From: Paroedura picta | Taxonomy: Eukaryota > Chordata > Lepidosauria > Squamata > Gekkonidae | Assembly: GCF_049243985.1 (NCBI RefSeq) | Contig: NC_135384.1 | Coordinates: 625,001-689,000 of the forward strand | Length of the DNA: 64,000 nt | Direction of reading: 5' to 3' | In this document: positions 54,285-64,000 of the stretch, one piece after another | Numbering within the stretch: the stretch's first letter is position 1 | Layout: each line of letters starts with the position of its first letter | The notes under the pieces: generated by a model | Database searches by the model: none | Told to the model about the DNA's origin: nothing | What the model saw: the letters and a program-made list of their open reading frames with translations, nothing else | Translations under genes and position numbers: made by a program

Positions 54285-57200
54285 CTACACTGGGGAGCTG
54301 CTGGGCTTGCCGTCTTGCAGCACCCTCCGCTCCTGGTCATCTTCGGGCCCCAAGGACTGCTGTGGGGCACGGCCAGCAAAGGTGCCCTTGACACACCCCT
54401 CCACAGCACTCTTCAGCTGGTGGGAGGAAAGAGAGGGGGTCTGGAGGGGCCCTGGCACCTCAGTGGCATGCAGAAGGACCAGGGTGCAATCCCACGCCTC
54501 GCCAGGAAAAAGGGTCATGTGATGGGAACGATGGTTGGGAGCAGCTGCCGGCCAGATCAGGCAATACTGACCTTGGTGGCCCCAAAGGCCTGCTTCAGCA
54601 GGTCTTCCTGTTAGGCCAAACTCTCTGGAACCATTCCTGGCCCTACCTCCTCTAACGAGCTCCCCCGGGAGGGCCACAGGGATGGGGTGGCACCTGGGAC
54701 TACTCTGGGAGACCCCCCCCCCCGTACTGACCTCCTTGAGGCTGACCACGCCTACCAGGCGGCCCACGTTGGTCACGTAAGCAGTGTGGAGGCCCAGGAG
54801 GTTGAAGAGGTCATAGCACTGGTGGGACAGATAAGAAAGAAATCGGGGGGCTGAACCGGCTCATGTCCACATGCGGCAAATCGTGAGCATTTCCCCGTGG
54901 CTCGGCCCAGAGGAAAGACCCCCCCCTCCCCACCTCGTACAGCGTCTCCTTCTCCAGCAGGCGGTAGGGAGCCGGGTCCACGGGCAGCTCGTGCAGAGGG
55001 AGGGCTTCCTGCAGCTGACGGCACTCCCACGTTCCCACCTGTGGGCGGGGAGGGGCCGATTAGCCTGGGCAGCACCCCCCCCTCCTCCCTCCAGCCCCCA
55101 GGCACCGAGCGCGGCCTGCCTGCATCTCCCGTTCAAAAGGACAGGAAGACGCTGAGCTTGAGGAACTGCAGGAATAAGGCAGCCCCTAAGCCACAGCTCA
55201 GTGGCAGAGCCTCTGCTTGGCACACCGAAGGCCCCTGGTTCAGTCCCCGGCTGCTCCTTCAGGGAAAAGGACCAGGCAGGAGGCCGTAGGGAAGGCCTCA
55301 AAGGACCGTCAAAGGATGCTCGTGTGTGATCTCACGGACCCCCAAGAAATCCAGACTCACGTACCAGGCCGCAGTAGCGTGTGTGCCTCTCTCTTTCGGA
55401 CAGGCTTCTCAAGGGCTGCAATCAGAAAGGACACCAGCAAAGTCAGTCTAGCAGCCAGGACCTGCCCTGGCCAGCCACCGCCCCTGGGTCCCCCCGCCTC
55501 ACCTCCGCCTCCGTGGCTCCTGCCGGCCAGGCTCCTGGGGCCTCAGAAGATGATCCCGCTTCTTCTTCTGTGTCAGAAGCCAGCCCAGGGCCGGGGGCTG
55601 GGCTTGGGGCAGCATTGTGGTCTCCCCTCTCCCCTTCCTTCCTACCCACCTCTCCAAAATACCAAAGCAGAAGGGGTGTCAGTCATGGCAGCAGCACCTT
55701 GGTAAGAACTGCAGGAGAGCCCGGCTGGGTCAGGCCAGAGCGGGGCCACGCAGTCCTGCCTCCTGCCCCATAGAGGACAGCTGGGTCCTCCCGAGCGCCA
55801 ACCCCTCGTGTCGCCTCCCGGCTCTGGCAGTCAGGGGATTAGTGCCCCTGAATGTGGAGGTTCCCCTCAGTGGCCACAGCCACTGCCAGGCCTTTCCTCC
55901 ACAAATCTGTAGCATCCCCTTTTTGCCCTGTGGGTTCCTGAGGCCACCACCACACCCGCTGGTAGCCGATTCCACGTGTTCATCACGCTCTGTGATAAGG
56001 GAAGAGGGCCCGGGGTGGGTGGGTGAAGTATTGTCCCCATAGCAGAACAGGAAAGCCTTGCCACGGGGCCAATTTCTGCCTGCCTTAGGACACCCCCACC
56101 CCCTTCTCCCTGACCCATAGCAGCTACAACGGCAGGCCTCTTACCGAGCTGCGCGCCTTCCTCCGCGTGTCCGTCCACTCCCTGCGAAGGGCAGCCCTGG
56201 ACGCAAAAAGCACGCAGAGTCAGGAAATGCAGCGGAGCAGCCGTCTTCACACCCTCCGGAGTGGTGGGGGACGGCAAGGCTTCCAGGGAGCCCTGCACCC
56301 CCCCCGCATTCCTTCCCCCCACTTCCTCCTCTTTATTTCCTCTTTCCAGATCAAAAGAAACTTCCATCCCCATCGGGCGAGGGGCTCAGGCGAGGCTTAT
56401 GCGGGGGGGGGGACTCACCAGCTCCCGGGGTCCGGCCGCCCCTTCCGACTGGCGGAGCAAGTACTGGAGTCTCTTCTCGGCACTGAGCTGGTCGGACAGC
56501 AGCCCAGAGAGGGGTTTCCTCTTGATGGACCCCAGCAGCACGCGGGACTCTGCGGGGAAGCGCAGGGGTGAGGGGGCCGTTCTGAGCAAGGAGAGGCTGG
56601 GGGGCCTCCTCCGGTTCGGGGTAGGCTGACCGTTCGTTACCTTCAGAGTCCACCAGGGGGAACTGCTTGAGGGAGGAGCTCTTGAGCAAAGCTCGGAGAT
56701 CCTTGAATTTGCTGTCTCGGGTCAAATATTTCAGGTCTGTCACCATGAAGTCCTCGGCGTAAATATTGTGGCCGCTGGAGGGGGGGGGAAGGAGGCGTGG
56801 AATGGGTCGGGAGAACTCGGGTGCCTTGCTTCTGAGCTACAACCAACGGAAGCCACTAAGCCCCCCCCCCCTAGTAAATATTTGTGCGTTTGTTTGACGA
56901 CCAACTTTAAAACATGCAGGATACACATCACATTTTTACCCTCCCTCTCAAGCATGGATCATTAAAGCCATGCAAAAGAGCGTTAAAACAAACAGGCCAG
57001 AGTTAAAACACACACAGCCTGACTGAATGTACCGGTCCGGCAGATTCCTAAGGGAGCAGGGGGCCCTTCAGCTGTGCAGGCCCCGAACCCTGAGGGCTCC
57101 GAAGGTCAAGAGCAGCCCCTTGCCGGGTGGCCGGAAGCCAGAGCAGGTGGGCCAAGACCGGCTTGCTCCAATCAACATGCTGACCAGTCAACATTCCCAG

Positions 57201-60200
57201 CACCCCCAAGGCCAGCCCCACGTCAAGGGCTCTGCAGCAATCCCATCTCCAGTTAACCAGGGCCCCAAAGTGTCTTTCCAGCTTCCCCCGGCCTACAAGA
57301 CCTTCCCCCTCCCCGGGAGACCCACAGCCCCGGCTGGCAGCCCTCCTGAGCACCCAGGCACTCTGCCCCCCAGCGTCCCCCACTGGTCTGCGCGAGAGAC
57401 CCCGCCCCTCACAGGTCCCCGGGGGGCACCGACCCGCTCTTGGCCACGGAGAGCTTGGGCAGGAAGGGAAGCTGCTTCACGGCGATGATGCCGTCGAAGA
57501 AGGACGGCTGCAGGCGCTGGCTGATGGCGTTGGCGATGAGCACAGCCACGAGCACGGGAAGGATGTGGGACATCTGCCCGGTCAGCTCGAAGGTCAGCAG
57601 GGCGGTGGAAATGGTCTGGGTGACCGCCCCGGAGTAGGCCGCCGCGCCTGTGGAGAAGACAGGGCCTGTGGCGTGGCGGCCCCTCTTGCTGGAGCCGCCC
57701 CAGGGGCACAGGCCTCCTCAGGGGCCGGGGGAGGGGCCTTACCTGCCAGGGCGTAGCCGGCAGGCGTGACTCGGAGGCGGAGTCCATCCACCACGATGCC
57801 GTCGGGGAACAGTTTGGCCATCACCTCCCCGTACAGCCGGCCCAAAGCGGCTCCTGCGGGCACAGGGGGCTGAGAGGCAGACCGGGGGGCCTCAGGGCTC
57901 TCCAGGGGGGGCAACAGGCTAAGGGCAGGGGGCTTAGAAAGTGGGTGGGGCCACGGGGGGTGGGGCTCTTTAGCAGTAGCGGCCACCCCACAGGCATGGC
58001 CGCCCTTCTGTGTCCCACTGGCCCCCGCGGGGGATGGGGACCAGGGGCCTGATGGGGGGGCACAGTGCCCTAGAGGTCACCCTCCGTAGCCTTCCTGGTC
58101 TGCAGGGGGACTGTCGTTCTGGGGATCCCCAGGGCCCACCTGGAGGCTGGCATCCAAGGGCTGGTCCATCTTCTGGGGCCCAGCTGTGCCCCCTGGGGAC
58201 CCCTGACTTAGAGCTGGCACAAGGGGCTCTGGCAGGGGGGGGGCAGCAGGAGCAGAATTCCTCACCATAGACAAAGACGGGAAGGAAGTATCCCGCAGGC
58301 ACAGCCATGGTGGTCGCAGCGAGGAGCATGAAGAACTATCGGGAGGAGGAGGAGGAGGAGGAGGAGAGAGAGAGCAGGGTCAGTCAATGGGCAAGAAGAA
58401 GAGCCGGCTTTTCATACCCCACATTTCACTAACCCAAGAGGCTTACAACAACCTTCCCTTCCTCTGCCCACAACAGGCACCCTGTGAGGTAGGTGGAGCT
58501 GAGAGAGCTCTAGGAGAACTGCTCTGCATGGGCAGCACTAAGAGAACTACATCTAGCCCAAGGTCACCCAACTGGCGGCATGTGAAGGGGGGGGGAATCA
58601 AACCTGGCAATGCAGATTAGAGGGTTAAACATGATGCCAAGATGGCTCTCGAGGGAGGGAGGAGAGGGGGGCAAAGGGTCTTCAGTTTGGCGCTGCCCCC
58701 TTCAAGGCCACCTCTTGCTGGAAGCCGACCTCAGCCACAGACACACAGACAGTGGGGCCGAACAGCAAATGAGCCGGGCAAAGAGGAGAGACGGAGATCT
58801 TGCGGAATCCTGACCGATCCCCAGACATCAGGGATCCGCTCTGTCAGGAGAAAACGGCTCCTTGGGAAGGTAAAGTCCCCTGCTGGGGTCCCTCCCGGCC
58901 TGCTCAGGTGCCGGCTCAGAGCTTAAATCTGCGACTGCCGCAGGAGAGAGAAAGCGAGGGGGAAGGAGGCCCAGGATGCCCCCCGCGCCAGAGGAATGGG
59001 GCAAAGGTGTATCGCCCTGCCCTGCCCTGCCCTGCCCTGCCCCGCCCCGCCCCCTCAGGCTGCGGGGGGGACCCACCTTGGCGACGAGGAAGAGGACCAG
59101 CATCTCCAGCGGGGACAGGTCTGGGTGTGCCCACTGCAGCTCGGGGGCATCGTCGCTCCGGTCGAGGGGCCAGAGGGTAGCGTTGCCCGGGGAGGCCTCT
59201 TCCAGCGCCCAGGTCTTATTGTTGAAAAAGGTCTCGAGGAGGTCCTTCATGGAGAGCTGGGGGGAGGGGGTAGGGGGGGGCAGGCAGGCAAGCCGAGAAG
59301 TTCCTTGGCTGAGCCCAACCAGACCGATCTCCCCAAAGGCCCCGGAGGGCCAGAGCCTGCCCCTGAGTACACTCCGCACATGCTCAGGGGCCCTTGTTTC
59401 CCACCCCTCTTCCCCTCTTAGGAGTCCAGGGGCCTGGCACATGGAGAGGAGGGGGGAGGGGAGACCATCTCCTCCCACCACCGCAATGCCTGACAATGCC
59501 CCTGTCCATCACGGGAGGTGATCACAAGGGGGAACCTTCCTGCCCAAAGGGGGCTGACTGACTCGCTCTTACCCGGGCACCGATATACTGCCCCAGCGCA
59601 TGGGGGAATGTGATGCTTGCTAGAACCAGGGACACGACTGCAGCATGCAAGATTTTGCTGTGGAAGGAACAGGAATTGGGGGGGGGGATTAGTTCTGGAG
59701 CCTTACAAACACCTCCCCCCCCCCCACGGGCTTCCTGAGTCCTCAGCTGCGTCACCCGCACTGCCTAACAGCCCTTGGGATGGGCGGGGGGGGCAGAGCC
59801 TTCTTGCCCCCTTTAGTTTCTAACTGTTGCACTTTAAGCCCAGTTTGGACGCCAAGGGGCCCCAATGCGGCACCCCCAGATGCCAGCCGGGGCCCGTCTG
59901 GCACCTGCCTATCCTTTTTAGAAAGTATGCGTGGCCAGGTGCGGCATCTGGCCAGGACTTTCTCTGATTGGCCACTGGAGGCCTGATCAGCTGTGCGGAT
60001 TTTTAAAGATGTTTGTTTGGTAGTCGTGGACTCCACAGCACGAGACGCGGAGCTCCGCCTCCTGCGGCCCCCATTTTGCAGCTACGCCACCCCCCTGTGT
60101 CGGAATGCCAACTTTGGGGACCAGACTCTCCCACATGGAACAGCACAACGGGGGCGGGGGGAGGGAGGCTCACTATTTCCGCATGAACGCGTTGATTTTC

Positions 60201-63200
60201 GGCTTGTTCTGGATAATCATCAGCAAGTTTCGGTGACAGAAGAGGTAGACACAACAGAGGAATCCACAAAGGCCTCTGCAAGATTTCCAGAAATATTAAA
60301 GTAGTGGAAGGAAAACACCAGGAAATTGGGGGAAATTTAACTATATGCTGGACTTACTGTCCTATCTATCAACTCACATACAGAAACTGCATTATTTGGC
60401 ATATTTGTGGAAAGGAGGGTCATAGAATCATAGAATAATAGAGTTGAAAGGGACCTCATGGGTCATCTAGTCAACCCCCTGCACTATGCAGGGTCATCAG
60501 ACCTGGCTGACAGACACACACCCTCCAAGGGGGCCGGTCAGGGCCAGGCAAGGCCAGCTGCCTCACCCCTTGGCTGCCAGGGACTGAGCCTGGGGCCCCC
60601 ACTGAAACCCCTCAGCCTCTCCTCCCCAGGGCATACGGAAGGAGTCAGCCCCTCATGGGGCAGGAGTCAGCCCTTCAGCCTCTCCTCCTTCCAACAGCTT
60701 CAACTGCAGGATGGGGCCCCTCCTGTCACCCCCCCCACACCCATTCAGGTGGGATTCCACCCCCAGTGGAGCCCCACAGGACTCACCCCAGCACCGCGTA
60801 GGACAGCAGCTCCGGAAGATCGTAGGGGAACTCCACGCGCCAGCTGGTCCGGAAGAGGACAGCCACGGTCTCTGAGGGGGGGTGGACAGGGCAAGTCAGT
60901 GGGGGGGCCACAGGGCCCCCAGACCCCAATGCCAGGCCAGCCGCATGGGGAGGGAGGAGAAAGGAGGTGGTGGGGGCGGCCCACAAGGAGTCTTCAGCAC
61001 ACCCTTTCAGCCCACCTGAGAGATCGTTTGCAAGTGGACTTTGCCGTTCCACAGTCAAACCCAACTGCACACCAAAAGTGGTTTGGAAGTGCATTATTAT
61101 GCAGCCATTATTATGCGCAGAAGGGGCTTATGCAAAAAAGACAACCCTTCCCCCCAAAAGCTCTTCCTGGCCAGTCCCCCACGGCCAGTTCCCCTTCATC
61201 CACTCCTTGGCCAGAAGAAGGTGGACCAGGGAGTGTCCCCCAACCTCCCAAGGAGGGGGATCCAGGCTGGAAAGCAGGGGCCACAGCAGCACACGCCGTG
61301 CCCCACTCTCACCTCTGGCGTTGCTGAGCACGGCCAGCAGGCGGAAGGTGAGGGCCGCACACGTGGCAGCAAAGAACCCACGCCAGTAGTTGCGCACGGC
61401 AAAGTGGGTGCCTGTGACCTCCACGCCGAAGAGGACCCCTGTGAGACACGAATCCTCTGTCAGCAGCCCCCCTTCTGATATCTCCCCCCCCGCCCGGCTT
61501 CTGAACAGACCCCGTTACCTCCCACGGGAGCCACGAAGCAGCAAGCCACGCCCACGGCCGCCCCCACAATCAGCAGCTCATACTTGCGAGCGGAATTCTG
61601 CAAAGGAGCAAAGAGGGTGTGCGCAAGATGTTGTGGTGCGCCAGAGCAATGCGCATGGGAGGATGCCCCAGGGTCTGGGCTGCACGGCCTCCCTGGAGAG
61701 CCTCACTCACCTCGGTGGAGCCTGTGTACCAGACCATGAATTTGCCCAGGAGCGTGGCCAGGATCGTGGCCATGTGCACGAAGGGTCCCTGCAAGGAGAG
61801 CGATGGGGGAAGGTGACGCACAGCACGACTCCCTGGGAGGAGACCGGCCACACGGCGTCTCAGCTCTAGTTGCCAAGTGCTCGGTGGGCTAAATACAAAG
61901 GGTCTGTGGCAGACTTCGCTTTCTTTCTCTTCCTCATGTGTGGCCACATTTGGTGACTTACCTCAACGGCCAGGTGGGGCCTGGAGAGCTCCGGAAATGG
62001 CAACCGATCCCCCGACTAAAGACATCGGTTTCCTTGGGGGAGGCAGCTGCTCTGGAGCATGGACTGAATTGTAGCCTAAGGTCTCCCCAGTCCCCAACCC
62101 CCAGTCTCACGGGGCTCCCAGGAAATTCCCACCCTGAAGCTGGCCATGCTACACGTAACCACAGGTGAGCTCACAGCCCCTCCCCCAATGCACAGGTGAG
62201 CCCTGAGATGCTCAGCAGAGGCGGGGCGGAGCAGGCCCCCTCCAGCCGGCCCCAGCAATCCCTCACCAGCCCCGAAAGGCTCCCACCTGCTCGGAGGGGA
62301 TCTCTCAGCCAGATCCTGTTTCCCTCTGTGCTTCTCCACAGCAATGAAGGCTGCCGGCTCGCAGGGCCCTCGCTTCCCGCCCCCCCCCCCCCCGTGGTGC
62401 GTAAACATGCCCCCATCTACCCCCCGCCTTCCTCCCCCCCCCCGGGCTCACCCCTCTCACAGTCCTGCTCCCAACGCCTCCCCCGCCCCACTCACCACTT
62501 TCCCAAGGAAGATGGTGCTGCCGCCGGCTAAGGTGCACGTGATGCCCAGCAGCTTGGCCAGAAAGGTCCGGAAGGTGAAGAATTCGTGGAGCACGACCCC
62601 TCGAAGGGCCACTTTCAGCTCAGGGATGCCGGAGCCTGTGCCAGGGAGGAGCGCAAGGAGGCTGCCCGTCGTGCTGTGCCCACCCGCCCAGGGACTTCCA
62701 GAGGCGCTTGCCCCACGCCCTCCGCACCCAAGCTCCCCCCCCCAAGCCACACGGGGCGCTTACCCGCAGCTGGGGCCGAGATGTACTGGGCGGCAGCGGC
62801 TGACGCCACCATCAAGGCCACGTGGTACGAGATCCAGGAGAAGTACTGCAGGTGGCGAAAGCCCTCCAGCTCACGGTAAGCCCACAGGTTGACTGGGGGA
62901 GGGGGGCAGGAGGAACAGCAGATCATCCTGGGGCCAGTTCATGAGGTGACCCCCCCCCCATGGCTATCTCCGAAAGGGGCACAACAAAACAGCCCTGCAG
63001 GAGTCCAGTCCAGCGGCACCTCAGAGCCCCACAAGCTGCTTCCACCCTCGGAAGCTGACCCCCTGAAAACCTTGGGAGTGCCTGCAGGGTGGCAGTTCAG
63101 GTGGCAGTGGACTCCAGGCCAGCAGTTCCCCTGCAGAACAGCACCGCTGCCCTCGGAAAGGACAGAGGCACCTGCAGCAGCCGGGGGAGCATGTCCCTTC

Positions 63201-63925
63201 GGAGCCCCCCTATCCCCCAGGCCACAGAGACCTTTGGCAGCCCCCCCCCCGTCCGCCTGCCGCCCACCCCCAGAAGAACACTCCCTGCCAGAGCAAGGCT
63301 GCGTCTGGGGGCACCTCGAGACCCACGGGGCTTCGTTCAGGCCTCCGTGTTCGTGGCCACGATCATCTCTTGCTCTGCTCCAGACCCACGCAGCTCCCGC
63401 CCTGAATCCCTTCCCTGCCAATGGGGGCCTTGTTCGTTTCCCTCCCTGGCGCATTCTTGTGAGTCCGGACCCTGGGAATACGTCTGCCCACTCACCAGGC
63501 TGGAGGGGAGGGGAGGGGCCCGAGGACGGGAATGGCCCCTGCCAGGGAAGGGCTCCCTCTCCCCCCGAAGAAGCAGGGCGCTCCCACTCGGGCTAAATGA
63601 TGCCATTCTGGTCACCTCTGGCAACTGCTGCCAAGCGGAGGTGGCCATTTCAGGCTCCAAAGTGGACAGAAACGCCCCCCCCCCACAATGTGTGGGGAGG
63701 CCCCCCAGCCCAGAATCCAGGCCCCGCTCTGCACTCTTGCAAACCTCTGAGACCCACGGGAGGCCGCCTCGGCCCTCAGCCGCCCGGGAAACTCACCACG
63801 CTGGCACTTGGAGGTGACCACGTCCAGGCCGAAGCTGACGGTGGCCATGGAGAGTCCCAGGAGGAAGAGGCACAGCCAGTCTTCGCCCAGCCTGAGGCTC
63901 TGCACGTGGAGGTAGAGGCCCAGGG
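54285..63925 (-). CDS. CLCNK: ClC-K-type chloride channel, valine at the gating-glutamate site (partial: N-terminus missing)
   Basis: Plasma-membrane CLC channel of the ClC-K branch, which in mammals pairs with barttin (BSND) in kidney and ear epithelia (family knowledge). Exons: 63925-63797, 62892-62764, 62635-62496, 61788-61711, 61597-61519, 61438-61313, 60871-60787, 60275-60174, 59657-59573, 59256-59077, 58335-58266, 57853-57743, 57647-57413, 56774-56641, 56549-56419, 56196-56145, 55597-55503, 55415-55365, 55038-54934, 54818-54732, 54416-54285; about 778 residues, in frame throughout. Pore motifs: [17 protein letters not shown], with Val where ClC-1/2 have the gating Glu; [17 protein letters not shown] (ClC-K-type PAGYF). 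Other ClC-K hallmarks: [43 protein letters not shown]1 starts near [19 protein letters not shown]2 includes [20 protein letters not shown] and looks more like ClC-1/2. The three small linker exons (56196, 55597, 55415) rest on splice signals and phase only. About 60-100 N-terminal residues lie beyond the window. Confidence 0.9.
55180..55315 (+). repeat. tRNA-derived SINE
   Basis: AGCCACAGCTCAGTGGCAGAG, CCCTGGTTCAGTCCCCGGCTG and AAGGACCAGGCAGGAGGCCG show head and body of the tRNA SINE in forward orientation. It is in the ClC-K intron between exons 55415-55365 and 55038-54934. Confidence 0.75.
55695..56010 (+). repeat. About 300-bp interspersed repeat (AGAGCCCTGCTGGATCAGGCC family)
   Basis: GAGAGCCCGGCTGGGTCAGGC starts the element; later parts include CCCTGAATGTGGAGGTTCC, TCCTCCACAAATCTGTAGC, GGCCACCACCACACCCGCTGG and CGATTCCACGTGTTCATCACGC, in the same order as a repeat common in reptile genomes. 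Class is uncertain (SINE or LINE 3' part). It lies between two small ClC-K linker exons. Confidence 0.6.
56875..57025. repeat. AT-richer repeat-like stretch in a ClC-K intron
   Basis: CTTTAAAACATGCAGGATACAC and AAAGAGCGTTAAAACAAACAGGC resemble the A-rich tails and linkers of squamate repeats. No family is assigned. Confidence 0.35.
58341..58366. repeat. CLCNK: (AGG)n tract forming the polypyrimidine tract of a ClC-K exon
   Basis: On the minus strand this is (CCT)n directly before the acceptor CGATAG of exon 58335-58266. Confidence 0.7.
58395..58645. repeat. Squamate SINE-like repeat, best-preserved copy of the 6885 family
   Basis: AAGAGGCTTACAACAACCTTCCC, CACAACAGGCACCCTGTGAGG, GCTGAGAGAGCTCTAGGAG, GCCCAAGGTCACCCAACTGG and GGAATCAAACCTGGC occur in order. 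The parallel copies at 6885 and 45425 make this a family diagnosis from the window itself. Confidence 0.75.
59014..59053. repeat. (GCCCT)n pentanucleotide repeat, grading into (GCCCC)n
   Basis: Five or six GCCCT units then GCCCC units, about 25 bases on the intron side of the donor of ClC-K exon 59256-59077. The minus strand is G-rich and could form a quadruplex. Confidence 0.85.
60420..60500 (-). mobile_element. CR1 LINE 3'-end fragment
   Basis: CATAGAATCATAGAATAATAG, then GTTGAAAGGGACCTCATGG, then GTCATCTAGTCAACCCCCTGC is the reverse complement of a CR1-type 3' terminus with its octamer-like ATTCTATGA repeats. Only the end is present, as usual for 5'-truncated CR1 copies. Confidence 0.8.
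62990..63070. repeat. Diverged repeat fragment (AGTCCAGCGGCACCT motif)
   Basis: GGAGTCCAGTCCAGCGGCACC then ACAAGCTGCTTCCACCCTCGG resembles the family fragments near 13645 and 22745. Weak match. Confidence 0.35.
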
Positions 63926-64000
63926 CTGCAAGGCAAAAGGACCCTGGAGACCCCGCCAAGGGTGCCCTCGCACCCCCACCCCCCGCCCTGCCCCCTGGGC

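Overview
The window looks like a gene-dense, GC-rich stretch of a squamate reptile (lizard or gecko-like) genome. Two things point there. The interspersed repeats include a near-complete Sauria SINE with a Bov-B-like tail, a 5S-rRNA-derived SINE fragment, many decayed tRNA-type SINEs and a CR1 3' end. The six protein-coding genes are clear vertebrate orthologues with short introns. High GC, short introns, CpG islands and many C/G homopolymers suggest a microchromosome-like compartment (inference).

Layout, left to right: SLC12A9 (minus strand; first ten coding exons, 3' part outside the window); a zonadhesin-like gene (minus, complete, 25 exons); GIGYF1 (plus, complete, 25 coding exons and a very long 3' UTR); GNB2 (minus, complete, 9 coding exons); ACTL6B (plus, complete, 14 exons); and a ClC-K-type chloride channel gene (minus, 21 exons, N-terminus outside the window). 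All complete reading frames were assembled by hand from splice sites and stay in frame: ZAN-like 1358 aa, GIGYF1 1093 aa, GNB2 340 aa, ACTL6B 426 aa. The lengths of GNB2 and ACTL6B equal the human ones. Exon ends may be off by a base or so because they were counted by eye.

Order and orientation of SLC12A9, ZAN, GIGYF1, GNB2 and ACTL6B match human 7q22 (read in reverse). EPHB4, EPO and POP7, which sit among these genes in human, are not here, and the gene next to ACTL6B is a ClC-K channel where human has TFR2. GIGYF1 and the ZAN-like gene are head to head across a CpG-rich promoter with four CACGTG boxes; GIGYF1/GNB2 and ACTL6B/ClC-K are convergent pairs.

The genes do not form one pathway. 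The strongest points are the ClC-K channel at an unexpected locus, the compact zonadhesin with no MAM or mucin part, an expanded RE1 (REST) motif just upstream of ACTL6B, and several GC-AG introns. I saw no retroviral or other capsid/envelope-bearing element, no CRISPR array and no functional tRNA or rRNA gene.
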